Positions 23,641 through 31,663 of a DNA stretch of 32,237 bases are shown here, one piece after another (within the stretch, counting starts at the first letter, position 1; each line of letters opens with the position of its first letter). The translations under genes and the position numbers were made by a program. The stretch lies in assembly GCA_002725995.1 (NCBI GenBank), contig PBRQ01000063.1:1-32237 (forward strand). The letters are read 5' to 3'. The stretch is from Gammaproteobacteria bacterium. GTDB lineage: Bacteria > Pseudomonadota > Gammaproteobacteria > Pseudomonadales > Azotimanducaceae. Under the pieces are notes generated by a model. It was not told the origin of the DNA, made no database searches, and was given only the letters and a program-made list of their open reading frames with translations.

Positions 23641-23650
23641 GGAGCACGCA

Positions 23651-24451
23651 CTATTCACCGCTGAACTGTGGTGTACGTTTTTCAATAATGGCATCTACGG
23701 CTTCCACATGATCCCTGGTCTGGTGGGCAAGGGCCTGCAACGAAGCCGATACTTCCAGCAGGGATTCCAGGCTTGAGTGCTCCCCTTCCTTAATAAGTTT
23801 TTTGGTCATCCGCAACGCAGTTGGCGGATTGGCAGCAATTCGCAGCGCCATTTTGTTGGCTTCAGCCATCAACTCATCCGGTGCAACAACACTGGAAACC
23901 ATGCCCCATTGTAAGGCTGTTTGTGCATCGACAGGTTCGCCCGTATATGCCATCTCGCTGGCACGCGATACACCGATCACACGTGGCAGAAACCATGCAC
24001 CACCATCTCCGGCAATCAGACCCACCTTAACGAAGCTCTCTGCAAACAATGCTTTCTCAGAAGCAATGCGGATATCACACATCATAGTAAGGTCACACCC
24101 AGCGCCAATGGCGGCGCCATTGACGGCGGCAATGATAGGTACCTCCAGCGCCTGCACAGCAACAGGAATGCGCTGGATCCCGAAGCGATAACCATCTCGA
24201 ATGTCCGTCGCCGTGCCACCAAACATACCTTTCTTATCTCTCATATCCTTGACATTACCACCACTGCTGAAGGCGGTACCGGCGCCGGTAATAATCGCCA
24301 CCCTCACCTCATGATCCGCGTTTATGCGCGCGCAGGCATCAACGAGGGCGTTTACCATCTCATCCTCTGAAATTGCGTTCCTTGTTTCGTGACGATTCAG
24401 GGTGAGCGTCACAACATGGCCATTTTGTTCATACAACAGTGGATCAGGCAT
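23651..24451 (-). CDS. Crotonase-family protein (enoyl-CoA hydratase/isomerase-like)
   Basis: The 266-residue protein has the crotonase fold signatures: oxyanion-hole segments TGAGTAFSSGGNVKDM and AAVNGAAIGAGCDLTMMCDI, and the C-terminal TKKLIKEG and EKRTPQFSGE. In true enoyl-CoA hydratases two Glu residues are catalytic. Here the first position is Asp (GAGCD) and the second seems not to be Glu (FAESFVKVGLIAGDGG), while an Asp occurs in GDGG as in some isomerases and MenB-like members. The exact reaction is therefore open; hydration, isomerisation or C-C cleavage are all possible. It is divergent from the AroQ-PheC gene and probably belongs with the other acyl-CoA genes nearby by function, not by operon. 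Confidence 0.88.
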   Translation of the reverse strand: MPDPLLYEQNGHVVTLTLNRHETRNAISEDEMVNALVDACARINADHEVRVAIITGAGTAFSSGGNVKDMRDKKGMFGGTATDIRDGYRFGIQRIPVAVQALEVPIIAAVNGAAIGAGCDLTMMCDIRIASEKALFAESFVKVGLIAGDGGAWFLPRVIGVSRASEMAYTGEPVDAQTALQWGMVSSVVAPDELMAEANKMALRIAANPPTALRMTKKLIKEGEHSSLESLLEVSASLQALAHQTRDHVEAVDAIIEKRTPQFSGE

Positions 24452-24486
24452 CGAATTCTCTTCTTCTCTTGATTAAGGCATGCAAG

Positions 24487-24523
24487 GTACCACAGGGATA
24501 CCTCCCTTTTGAAGAAGTGGTAC
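24487..24523. promoter_or_regulatory. Inverted repeat in the crotonase/aroQ-pheC divergent region
   Basis: GTACCAC (24487-24493) and GTGGTAC (24517-24523) are perfect inverted repeats with 23 bases between. They lie in the 110-base divergent gap before the chosen AroQ-PheC start. This could be an operator or leader hairpin; no TyrR-like box was seen. Confidence 0.3.
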
Positions 24524-24561
24524 TATCGCTGGCCCGGAAAGTACAGCTAGAAGCGAACAAC

Positions 24562-25851
24562 ATGCCCGTTCACAAAACAATTCACTGCATATCTCGCTCG
24601 CCTGGTAGAGGTCAAGGAAGAAAAAGGACGGCCTGCTACAGCGCTGCGCTTCATCTCTTGTTGCTATTACCCTGCCTGGCGTCCGCCGATAGCAAGGTAC
24701 TGTTTTACCTGATCAATGAGCGCCTGTCCTATATGGACGAGGTGGCCGCATATAAGTGGACCCACAAACTCCCGATTGAAGACCGGAAACGGGAGGAGAA
24801 GGTGCTAGAACACGCTATTTCAGATGGTCTAAACCAGGGTATTAGAGTAGAGACCAGCCGAACCTTCTTCCAGCAACAGATCACCGCGGCAAAGGAGATA
24901 CAAGGCTACTGGTTTGAAAAGTGGCGGTCAGGGTCCGCCCCCTCCAATGGCCCTGATCTGATCAAAGTTATCCGCCCTGAACTGGTGCGTATCGGCCAAG
25001 CCATTACCAAAAACCTCACCGCTGCCAGCACTGATACCAGTGCTGAAAATTCCCTTGATGAGTTTCTGGAAACAGTTGATGCCGAGGGCCTGTCTGCAGA
25101 GGGTGAACAGAAACTGCATAGGGCACTGACGACCATAGAGCACTATGATCATCGCCTGCAGCAGCTCCTGGAGACAGGCGTACTCAGGGTGGGTACAACC
25201 GGCGACTATGCACCATTTTCTTTTCGCTCTTCATCCGAATCAGAGTTCGCCGGTATCGACATTGATCTCGCCAGGGACCTGGCACAATCGCTCAAGGTTG
25301 AAGTGCGTTTCATCGAAACCAGGTGGTCATCGCTGCTGCAAGATCTTGATTCCGGCCGCTACGATATCGCCATGAGTGGTGTATCCCGCAACCTTAGCAG
25401 GCAAAAAGTTGGCTATTTCTCCGACGCCTACCACAGGGGAGGGAAAACACCGATCAGCCTGTGCAAGCAGGCGCGCAAATTCAAGACACTCCAGAAGATT
25501 GACCGAAAGTCGAATCGCATCGTGGTAAACCCGGGTGGGACCAACGAAGGTTTTGTGGACCAGAACATCAAACAGGCAAAAAAAATTCTCCACCTGGATA
25601 ACCGAACCATTTTCGATGAGATCATCAATGGAAATGCTGACCTGATGATCACCGATGAAATTGAAGTGAAACTGCAATCGGCAAGACACCCGGAGCTTTG
25701 CCCGACAATGCCGGGCAGGACCCTGACCTATCAGGAAAAGGGATACCTTATGCCCCAGGACCAGCGGCTAAAAGAATACGTGGATCTCTGGCTGGCACTC
25801 CGACTCGGTGACGGCACGGTGGCTTCAACCTTCGAGAGACACCTTAACTGA
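24562..25851 (+). CDS. Periplasmic chorismate mutase (AroQ-gamma) fused to cyclohexadienyl dehydratase (PheC)
   Basis: From ATG 24562 the protein has 429 residues. A basic region and the hydrophobic stretch LHLLLLLPCLASA (about 30-42) form a signal peptide. Residues about 45-190 match secreted gamma-type AroQ chorismate mutase (LINERLSYMDEVAAYKW, LPIEDRKREEKVL, AAKEIQGYWFEKW). From about 200 to the end comes a PheC-type periplasmic-binding-protein fold (LETGVLRVGTTGDYAPFSF, GIDIDLARDLA, DIAMSGVSRNLSRQKVGYFS). Together they would turn chorismate to prephenate and then to phenylpyruvate, or arogenate to phenylalanine, outside the cytoplasm. The open frame starts at 24439, but that part is unlike a signal sequence. 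The ribosome site is weak, so the exact start is uncertain. The 3' end overlaps the convergent hydrolase gene by 8 bases. Confidence 0.9.
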   Translation: MPVHKTIHCISRSPGRGQGRKRTACYSAALHLLLLLPCLASADSKVLFYLINERLSYMDEVAAYKWTHKLPIEDRKREEKVLEHAISDGLNQGIRVETSRTFFQQQITAAKEIQGYWFEKWRSGSAPSNGPDLIKVIRPELVRIGQAITKNLTAASTDTSAENSLDEFLETVDAEGLSAEGEQKLHRALTTIEHYDHRLQQLLETGVLRVGTTGDYAPFSFRSSSESEFAGIDIDLARDLAQSLKVEVRFIETRWSSLLQDLDSGRYDIAMSGVSRNLSRQKVGYFSDAYHRGGKTPISLCKQARKFKTLQKIDRKSNRIVVNPGGTNEGFVDQNIKQAKKILHLDNRTIFDEIINGNADLMITDEIEVKLQSARHPELCPTMPGRTLTYQEKGYLMPQDQRLKEYVDLWLALRLGDGTVASTFERHLN

Positions 25852-26800
25852 CCTCTGGAAGTAGCAGCTTAGGCTCCCACGTCATTTCCGGAACAGGCTG
25901 ACCCGTCAGGAAGGCGCTCATCATGGCATTGACTTCCTCTGGGGCATCCTGCTGAACCCAGTGGGAGATCCTTGGCAGATAGCGGATAGTAAAATCCTTT
26001 ACAACATCTTCAGTGCCATAGGTTGTCTCCTTGGTTAAGGCCAAGTCGTCCTCGCCCCACAGCATGAGGGTTGGTGTTTCGATCATCGGGTAGCCCAGAT
26101 CCTTTTGCCGCTTACCGCCACCGCCGCGCACCAGCGCACGGTAATAATTAACCATGGCCGTCAGGTTTTCAGGCCGGGAGCTATTCTGGTTATAGACGTC
26201 AATCACCTCATCAGGATAGTTTGCAGGATTACTGGAAGATTTCTTAATCAAATCTCCCATGGCGCCCTCGCCGCGCATTCGCGTCATCATTTCCGGCAGA
26301 CCAGGAATCTGAAAGTAAAAGATGTACCAGGATTTCTTAAGCTGGGCAAAGCCGTTGCTGATTGCTCTCTGAGCCGGGACAGGATGGGGCACATTGCAGA
26401 TAATCAGCTTGTTCAAGGGTCGCATCTGCCGGATTGCAAAGTACCAGGCAATTACTGCACCCCAGTCGTGGGCAATCAGAACAACTTCATCGCATCCTGC
26501 TGCATCAATCAATCCGGCAACATCAGCCATCAAATTCTCTGGGCTGTAGTCTTCCAGGAACATGGGCACAGAAGAGTTTCCATAACCTCTCATGTTTGGT
26601 GCCCAGGCCTTGTAACCCAGTTCAGCCAACATTGGTAACTGGTAACGCCAGGAGATACTGTGTTCGGGGAAACCATGGAGGCACAGGGCCAGCTTATCGC
26701 CATCGCCACACATATCGACCTCAAAGCGTAAATAATTGGCCTCCACAAACTCTGTCCTGATTCGATCATCAACATCACTGGTTGATACCATCTCTACCAT
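25844..26800 (-). CDS. Alpha/beta hydrolase, epoxide-hydrolase-like
   Basis: The 318-residue protein has the HGFPE oxyanion motif (42-46) and the nucleophile elbow LIAHDWGAVIAW with Asp112. An Asp (rather than Ser) nucleophile indicates epoxide hydrolases or haloalkane dehalogenases, not esterases. A cap domain follows, then the acid in LMLWGEDDLAL and the catalytic His in RISHWVQQDAPEEVN. I favour epoxide hydrolase from HGFPE and the absence of the dehalogenase Asn/Trp pattern. AGGAG lies about 7 bases before ATG 26800. It is divergent from a luciferase-like oxidoreductase of the limonene-monooxygenase type, whose epoxide product such an enzyme could open. Confidence 0.88.
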   Translation of the reverse strand: MVEMVSTSDVDDRIRTEFVEANYLRFEVDMCGDGDKLALCLHGFPEHSISWRYQLPMLAELGYKAWAPNMRGYGNSSVPMFLEDYSPENLMADVAGLIDAAGCDEVVLIAHDWGAVIAWYFAIRQMRPLNKLIICNVPHPVPAQRAISNGFAQLKKSWYIFYFQIPGLPEMMTRMRGEGAMGDLIKKSSSNPANYPDEVIDVYNQNSSRPENLTAMVNYYRALVRGGGGKRQKDLGYPMIETPTLMLWGEDDLALTKETTYGTEDVVKDFTIRYLPRISHWVQQDAPEEVNAMMSAFLTGQPVPEMTWEPKLLLPEVS

Positions 26801-26864
26801 GTCTAACTCCTTGCGTGCATTATTGAGGTCAATAGATTGATATGATCCGATAAAGGAATATCAC

Positions 26865-27716
26865 ATGTCCGACGCTGATCTCAAGTTTGGAATTCTCTTT
26901 GCAGGTTCCAACCCGGATCTGGGAGAACCTGCCCTGGCACTTGAGCGGGATACACGCCTTGTTCTGCTTCTTGATGATCTTGGCTATGATTGCGCATGGT
27001 TTAGCGAAAATTACATTGGCAATTTTTATTCCACGGACACGGCAAAGCTTCCAGCCTCCAGGATTGGAGAAAAGACCAGGGGCATAATGCTGGGTACCTT
27101 TTTGTCCGCCCTGCACTACCGCCACCCATCGGCCCTGGCAGATAGAATCAGGGAAATAGCCTCACGCCACGGACCTGAGATCGAGTTATCGGTTGCATCC
27201 CAAATTTCCCCCGCGGGAGCCAAAGTGGCTGGCTCCCTTGGCCTTCCTTTGCTTTCTCTTTGCGCAACAGCACCAGGCGATTTCAACGCACTTGCCATCA
27301 GTTGGGCTATTTACGAGCGCAACTCGGGCAAGAATCCGGTAGAGCGCAGCCAATGGTCTCTGGCTGGCCCGGTGCATATAGCTGAAACAAGGGAGCAGGC
27401 ATTTGGCAATGTCAGGTATGGTCTTGAAAACTGGATTGGCAACTTTCGAGATGTCAAAGCCCCGCCCTTCGCCCCGGCTGATACTGCCAATGCGGCGAAG
27501 GCACTGGTTGAAAGTGGACAGGCTGTCATTGGCACAGCGGATGATGCAATTTTGCAGATTGAAAGATTGCTCGAACAGTCAGGAGGCTTTGGAGCCTTCC
27601 TTCAGTTGGCACACAACTGGGCCAATTGGGATGAAACTAAAAAGAGCTACCAGCTGTTCAGCAGATACGTCGCACCAGCGTTCCAAATCAGTGACAGCAA
27701 GAACTTAACAAGCTAG
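26865..27716 (+). CDS. Luciferase-like (LLM) flavin oxidoreductase with apparent internal deletion
   Basis: The protein has 283 residues; relatives of the limonene-1,2-monooxygenase-like LLM group are, as I recall them, about 345-370. The start (KFGILFAGSNPDLGEPALAL) and the whole C-terminal half (SVASQISPAG, AGPVHIAETREQAFGNVRYG, AVIGTADDAILQIERLLEQS, GGFGAFLQLAHNWANWD) fit that group. The middle jumps from HPSALADRI to ELSVASQISPAG, so the barrel segment that normally reads like 'QLDHLTRGRV..G.GPG.LPSDA' is missing, about 60-80 residues. The usual E-H-H after GYD-x-AW is SENY. The frame is intact. AAGGAA lies 7 bases before ATG 26865. It may be inactive, or may bind a flavin or partner differently. 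Confidence 0.8.
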   Translation: MSDADLKFGILFAGSNPDLGEPALALERDTRLVLLLDDLGYDCAWFSENYIGNFYSTDTAKLPASRIGEKTRGIMLGTFLSALHYRHPSALADRIREIASRHGPEIELSVASQISPAGAKVAGSLGLPLLSLCATAPGDFNALAISWAIYERNSGKNPVERSQWSLAGPVHIAETREQAFGNVRYGLENWIGNFRDVKAPPFAPADTANAAKALVESGQAVIGTADDAILQIERLLEQSGGFGAFLQLAHNWANWDETKKSYQLFSRYVAPAFQISDSKNLTS

Positions 27717-27775
27717 CCTTAATCTGGTTATCCGTATGGTATGTGTCCACTGTTTGAATTGAGGAGAAGTAACAA

Positions 27776-28651
27776 ATGGTCGCAATTGAACGCATCACTG
27801 ACATTAAGAATGAGTTAGGTGAAGGCCCCCTGTGGGATGTACAGTCCAATTCACTCTACTGGGTAGACTCGAGAAAGGGGGAAATCTTCCGCCTGGACGC
27901 GGACGGTGAGATCAAATCCTGGCGGGTATCCTGCATGATCGGCAGCCTGGCAGTAATCAGTGAGCAGCAGGCCGTCGTTGCTTTACAAACGGGCCTACAC
28001 TTTTTTGATTTTCTGTCTGGAGGTCTGTCACTGATCCACTACCCCAAAGGTGAGACAGTGGACACGAGGTTCAATGACGGCAAAACAGATCGCGCTGGGA
28101 ATTTTGTCGTCGGAAGTATGGGCATTACCATCAGGGATCAGGCCCTGGGATTTCTATACAGGATGGGACCAGATCGAAAACTGGAGGTGCTTGAAGAGGA
28201 CGTGGTTGTCGCCAATGGACCCTGCTTCAGTCCCGATGGCACCACATTTTACTTTAATGACGGCCGGCGTCGTATTCTTGCATATGACTATTCCCCGGAT
28301 GGTCCTTTGTTGAATAAGAGAGTCTTCTTCAACGGAGCGGATCACGACACGGGGTCAGACGGCGCAACCGTTGACTCTGAGGGGAATATCTGGACTGCAC
28401 TGCTTGGCTCCAGTGAAGTTGGCTGCATCAGCCCTGAAGGTAAAATCCTCGAAAGAATAGCAATGCCCGTAAAGTTACCAAGTTCTGTCATGTTTGGCGG
28501 ACAAAATCTGGATGAGCTCTATGTCACTTCCATCAGCAATTCCGGGAACCGCAGTAGTGATGAGGATGGTGCTGGCGGTCTTTACAAACTAACCGGCGTG
28601 GGGGCAACGGGAATCAGCGAAAAACGCTTTTTGCTAAATGACCCGGGATAA
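27776..28651 (+). CDS. SMP-30/gluconolactonase/LRE-family lactone hydrolase
   Basis: The 291-residue protein is a six-bladed propeller of the SMP-30 (regucalcin/gluconolactonase) family. The metal ligands expected for the family are present: Glu16 in ELGEGPLWD, Asn147 in VVANGPCFSPDG and Asp195 in TGSDGATVDSEGNIW; the substrate-binding RFNDGKTDRAGNF motif is intact. These enzymes hydrolyse sugar or terpenoid-derived lactones, and the substrate here is unknown. A strong GAGGAGA ribosome site precedes ATG 27776. It follows the truncated LLM gene by 59 bases on the same strand, probably in one operon, and is convergent with the second LLM gene. Confidence 0.93.
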   Translation: MVAIERITDIKNELGEGPLWDVQSNSLYWVDSRKGEIFRLDADGEIKSWRVSCMIGSLAVISEQQAVVALQTGLHFFDFLSGGLSLIHYPKGETVDTRFNDGKTDRAGNFVVGSMGITIRDQALGFLYRMGPDRKLEVLEEDVVVANGPCFSPDGTTFYFNDGRRRILAYDYSPDGPLLNKRVFFNGADHDTGSDGATVDSEGNIWTALLGSSEVGCISPEGKILERIAMPVKLPSSVMFGGQNLDELYVTSISNSGNRSSDEDGAGGLYKLTGVGATGISEKRFLLNDPG

Positions 28652-28673
28652 ATTCTCCTCGCGGCTAATACCC

Positions 28674-29729
28674 TTAGAGAAATGGAATAATGTCTTTAGC
28701 CACCCGCTCCAGCACTTCAGATCTAGGATCAAAGTTTGGCAGGTTCATCACCTGATCCATGCCAGCTTCGCCCAGGGCATTGAGCTTTTCAAGTAACTCA
28801 TCCTGGGTTCCTATCAGGCAGGTTGACTGCAACAGATCCTTGGTTAAAAACTTCTCTTCTTCCGGGTGCACCCAACAGTTGTGCCCCCAATGAATACGTT
28901 GATGTCGTCTTTCTTCCGGTACTGCTTCCAGCATTTTCACATAGTCGCCCCAAAGGCCAGCTAAATGGTTCGGAGGCTGATGTCCAAAGTTCCTATACTG
29001 ATCATAGGCGTAGTGCACCGTAGCCATGGCCATGGCACCACATTCATGCCTGACTCTGTCCGAGTCCACCGCTTCACCCTTATCAAGCACCACCATAGCC
29101 GTAAGTGCAGTCACATAAAATTCATCACGCTTAACCTCACCATCAGCTTCAAGCATTAACCAAATCTTTTCCATCATCGCCGCACTGGAAGGAAAAGTGA
29201 TTACCGCCCCATCACCGTGTTTACCAGCAAGGCCAAGAGATCTAGGTCCAAAGCCTGAGACATACATGGGAATCGTATCTTCAAAATTGACAAAGCCTTT
29301 ATCCGGCATCACATGTTTAATCGGAATTTCTCTGCTCCCATGTTGCATCTGCGCCTCCTCCCCTTTCAACAGGGGCCTTATTTCACTCAGGTATCTGTCA
29401 TATTGAGCAATCCTGTGTGGAGGCAATCCCATGATACGTGTTGCCGTATTGCCAGACCCGACTCCAAAGAAGGTTCTCCCCGGCGCCATAGCATTGATGG
29501 TGGCAATTCCAGCCGCATTAACTGCGGCAGGTCTTGTCCCGGTGATCGCCACACCCGTACCAATTTTGATCTTGCTGGTCCTATCGGCTGCAAGCGCTAG
29601 CGCCGCATAGCAATCGGACCAGAGCATCTGGCTATCAGCGAGCCATGCGTGAGAGTATCCCAACGCCTCTGCTCTCACTACATAGTCAATATCACCAACA
29701 TGACTTGGTACACAAATTCCAACATCCAT
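28674..29729 (-). CDS. Luciferase-like (LLM) flavin- or F420-dependent oxidoreductase
   Basis: The 351-residue TIM-barrel protein starts MDVGICVPSHVGDIDYVVRA. It has the typical blocks AEALGYSHAWLADSQMLWSD, KIKIGTGVAITGTRPAAVNA, PGRTFFGVGSGNTA and PMYVSGFGPRSLGLAGKHGD, resembling methylene-H4MPT-reductase-like LLM proteins. The cofactor (FMN or F420) cannot be settled from sequence; other F420 genes are absent. Unlike the LLM gene at 26865, this one is full length. GGAGGGAAGATT precedes ATG 29729. It is divergent from an acyl-CoA dehydrogenase across a gap with paired inverted repeats, which suggests shared control. Confidence 0.9.
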   Translation of the reverse strand: MDVGICVPSHVGDIDYVVRAEALGYSHAWLADSQMLWSDCYAALALAADRTSKIKIGTGVAITGTRPAAVNAAGIATINAMAPGRTFFGVGSGNTATRIMGLPPHRIAQYDRYLSEIRPLLKGEEAQMQHGSREIPIKHVMPDKGFVNFEDTIPMYVSGFGPRSLGLAGKHGDGAVITFPSSAAMMEKIWLMLEADGEVKRDEFYVTALTAMVVLDKGEAVDSDRVRHECGAMAMATVHYAYDQYRNFGHQPPNHLAGLWGDYVKMLEAVPEERRHQRIHWGHNCWVHPEEEKFLTKDLLQSTCLIGTQDELLEKLNALGEAGMDQVMNLPNFDPRSEVLERVAKDIIPFL

Positions 29730-29767
29730 AATCTTCCCTCCGGGATAGCAAGTACTGCCACTTAAAA

Positions 29768-29807
29768 CCTGAGGTTATCAGGCAAAATGTCAGCCTGCCA
29801 TCAGGCT
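29768..29807. promoter_or_regulatory. Two adjacent inverted repeats, candidate operator
   Basis: CCTGA-N5-TCAGG (29768-29782) and AGCCTG-N4-CAGGCT (29792-29807) both carry CCTG/CAGG half-sites. They lie in the divergent gap between the LLM oxidoreductase and acyl-CoA dehydrogenase genes. A dimeric repressor controlling both is a reasonable guess; no regulator gene lies adjacent. Confidence 0.4.
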
Positions 29808-29882
29808 TGTGAAATTCTATTCGTCAAACATGTCAGCCCATGATACTTTTATCATCACACCCACCAGCCAGGAGAATTACGG

Positions 29883-31133
29883 ATGGCTATTCCCAGCCTC
29901 GTCCCCCTAACTGTTGCACCCATCCCCTCTTTGTCCGACGACATCAACAAGATAAGGCTGGACACAGCAAAAATCGTCAGCGAACACATTATTCCAAACG
30001 AGGACAAACTCACCACGCCCGCCAGCGATGATGAAAGACAAACTCTGATTCACGAACTGCAGAGCTACGTCAAGGACTCGAATCTCTGGGCGCCCCATCT
30101 ACCGAAAGAGTATGGCGGCATGGGTATTGGCTTTCTTGGCCACGCCTATATGAACGAGATCCTGGCCTGGAGCCCCTACTCAAACTACATTTTTGGTGTG
30201 CAGGCACCTACCTCGGGTAACCAGAGCGTGCTGATCAAGTACGGAACTGACTACCAGAAAAAAGAGTTTCTGGACCCCACGATTCGCGGTGAACAAACAT
30301 CTGCTTTCTCTATGACCGAACCGGACAATGCAGGATCCGACCCACGCTCGATCCAGACCACAGCCGTCAAAGATGGTGATGAGTGGGTAATTAACGGTCG
30401 CAAATGGTTTACATCCAATGGCCAAAGAGCAGCCTGGGCGCTGGTGATGTGCCGTACTGAAGAGGAAGATGGTGAAGGCGGTGTAAACGACAGGATGACG
30501 CAGATTATCGTGCCGACTGACACCCCTGGATTCAACATCGAACGTTCTGTTCCTGTATGGGGTCAAACTGGCGGCAGTCATTGTGAGATTGTTTATAAGG
30601 ATGTCCGCGTACCCCTGCAAAACCAGGTAGGCAATCGAGGTTCCGGCCATGCGGCCGCCCAGGATCGACTGGGTGCCGGTCGTGTTTATCACTGCATGAA
30701 CAGTGTCGGTCAGATGTGGCGCGCCTTTGATCTGATGGTGAAGAGAGCAGCCGAGCGTAAAGTGCACGGTGGCATGCTTGAAGACAAGCAGTTTACTCAG
30801 GCCGCAATTGCGGATTCCTATATCGATATACAGGCTTCGCGCCTGATGACACTGCACTGTGCTGAAGTTATCGAGTCCGGTACCGACCCCAGGACTGAGA
30901 TTTCCGCGATCAAGATATTCGTGCCAAATGCCATGCATCGTGTCATTGACCGCGCTATTCAGATTCATGGTGCGATGGGCGTTTCGGGTGACACACCACT
31001 GGCCGGCATGTACCTCGGCGCAAGGACTTTGCGACTGGCTGATGGACCGGATGAGGTGCACCGAATCCTGATTGCCAAGAATGTGTTTAAACGATACCAC
31101 GCAGGGTTGTCATGGGACTTCGGGGTTCTCTAG
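29883..31133 (+). CDS. Acyl-CoA dehydrogenase family protein
   Basis: The 416-residue FAD-dependent enzyme has the family blocks in order: N-terminal helices with LWAPHLPKEYGGMGIGFLGH, the FAD-binding AFSMTEPDNAGSDPRSI and WVINGRKWFTSNGQ, and the C-terminal helical domain with IQIHGAMGVSGDTPLAGMY and LADGPDEVHRILIAKNVF. The DEVH segment is close to where ACADs carry catalytic or conserved acidic residues; exact assignment would need alignment. It resembles the ACAD10/11-like or FadE-like long group acting on bulky acyl-CoAs rather than short-chain enzymes; this is inference. AGGAGA lies 8 bases upstream of ATG 29883. It is the last intact gene before the right-hand island boundary. Confidence 0.93.
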   Translation: MAIPSLVPLTVAPIPSLSDDINKIRLDTAKIVSEHIIPNEDKLTTPASDDERQTLIHELQSYVKDSNLWAPHLPKEYGGMGIGFLGHAYMNEILAWSPYSNYIFGVQAPTSGNQSVLIKYGTDYQKKEFLDPTIRGEQTSAFSMTEPDNAGSDPRSIQTTAVKDGDEWVINGRKWFTSNGQRAAWALVMCRTEEEDGEGGVNDRMTQIIVPTDTPGFNIERSVPVWGQTGGSHCEIVYKDVRVPLQNQVGNRGSGHAAAQDRLGAGRVYHCMNSVGQMWRAFDLMVKRAAERKVHGGMLEDKQFTQAAIADSYIDIQASRLMTLHCAEVIESGTDPRTEISAIKIFVPNAMHRVIDRAIQIHGAMGVSGDTPLAGMYLGARTLRLADGPDEVHRILIAKNVFKRYHAGLSWDFGVL

Positions 31134-31202
31134 TTTAGTAGGTACCCTTTTTAAATAAGCGTCACTACTTCAGATAGGGCTCCACGGCTAGACACTTTTT
31201 AG

Positions 31203-31465
31203 TCAGTGGCTGGGATAAATAGGGCAAATGGAATCTGGAGACTGAAACCTGGCCACGTTCTCGGTTTTGTAATCTACCGTATAACCATAACGCGTTAGAA
31301 TTCCTTCTGCATTTTCAGCATCCTCCAGCAAAAGCAGAAAATCCATATCTGCTGTCGCACTCGTTACGCCCCAAAACCCTAAGGCAAACCCGCCAATGAG
31401 GCGTAATGCACACCCTCATTTGAAAAATCCTGTAAGAGGGTTGATGAAACTTCGACAAAGTCCAC
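31203..31465 (-). pseudogene. Remnant of a nucleotidyltransferase-fold protein, frameshifted
   Basis: Starting from a possible GTG at 31465 the minus strand reads VDFVEVSSTLLQDFSNEGVH-YA. A one-base loss near 31400 then shifts the frame to LIGGFALGFWGVTSATADMD-FLLLLEDAENAEGILTRYGY, which continues to a TGA at 31205-31203. The GG...D-x-D pattern (IGGFAL...ADMDFLL) is the active-site motif of the minimal/AbiEii-like nucleotidyltransferase fold. The total of about 87 residues is about half the usual length, so the gene seems both frameshifted and cut at its 3' end. It lies in the 530-base gap before tRNA-Ser, a place where broken accessory genes accumulate beside integration sites. Confidence 0.6.
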
Positions 31466-31529
31466 CTGTCAACCTGCTAGAGCGAAGTGAATATGCATTA
31501 TATCAGACGGATATAGGAGAGATTGATTC

Positions 31530-31663
31530 ATGGACCGCGCTACCCTTATCCGCCGCCAAGCCTTATCCGGATATCGTATGCATAGCCCCTCTGACATGGA
31601 CATGGACATGGAAACATACCGGATTGAAACAGAAGCAGATCTAAGATATTGTGCGCGCCTTCT

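Noticed and set aside
30180-31100. 306-codon open frame on the minus strand
   Set aside because: It lies wholly antisense to the acyl-CoA dehydrogenase, whose protein is clearly conserved. The antisense product shows no domain and has no ribosome site.
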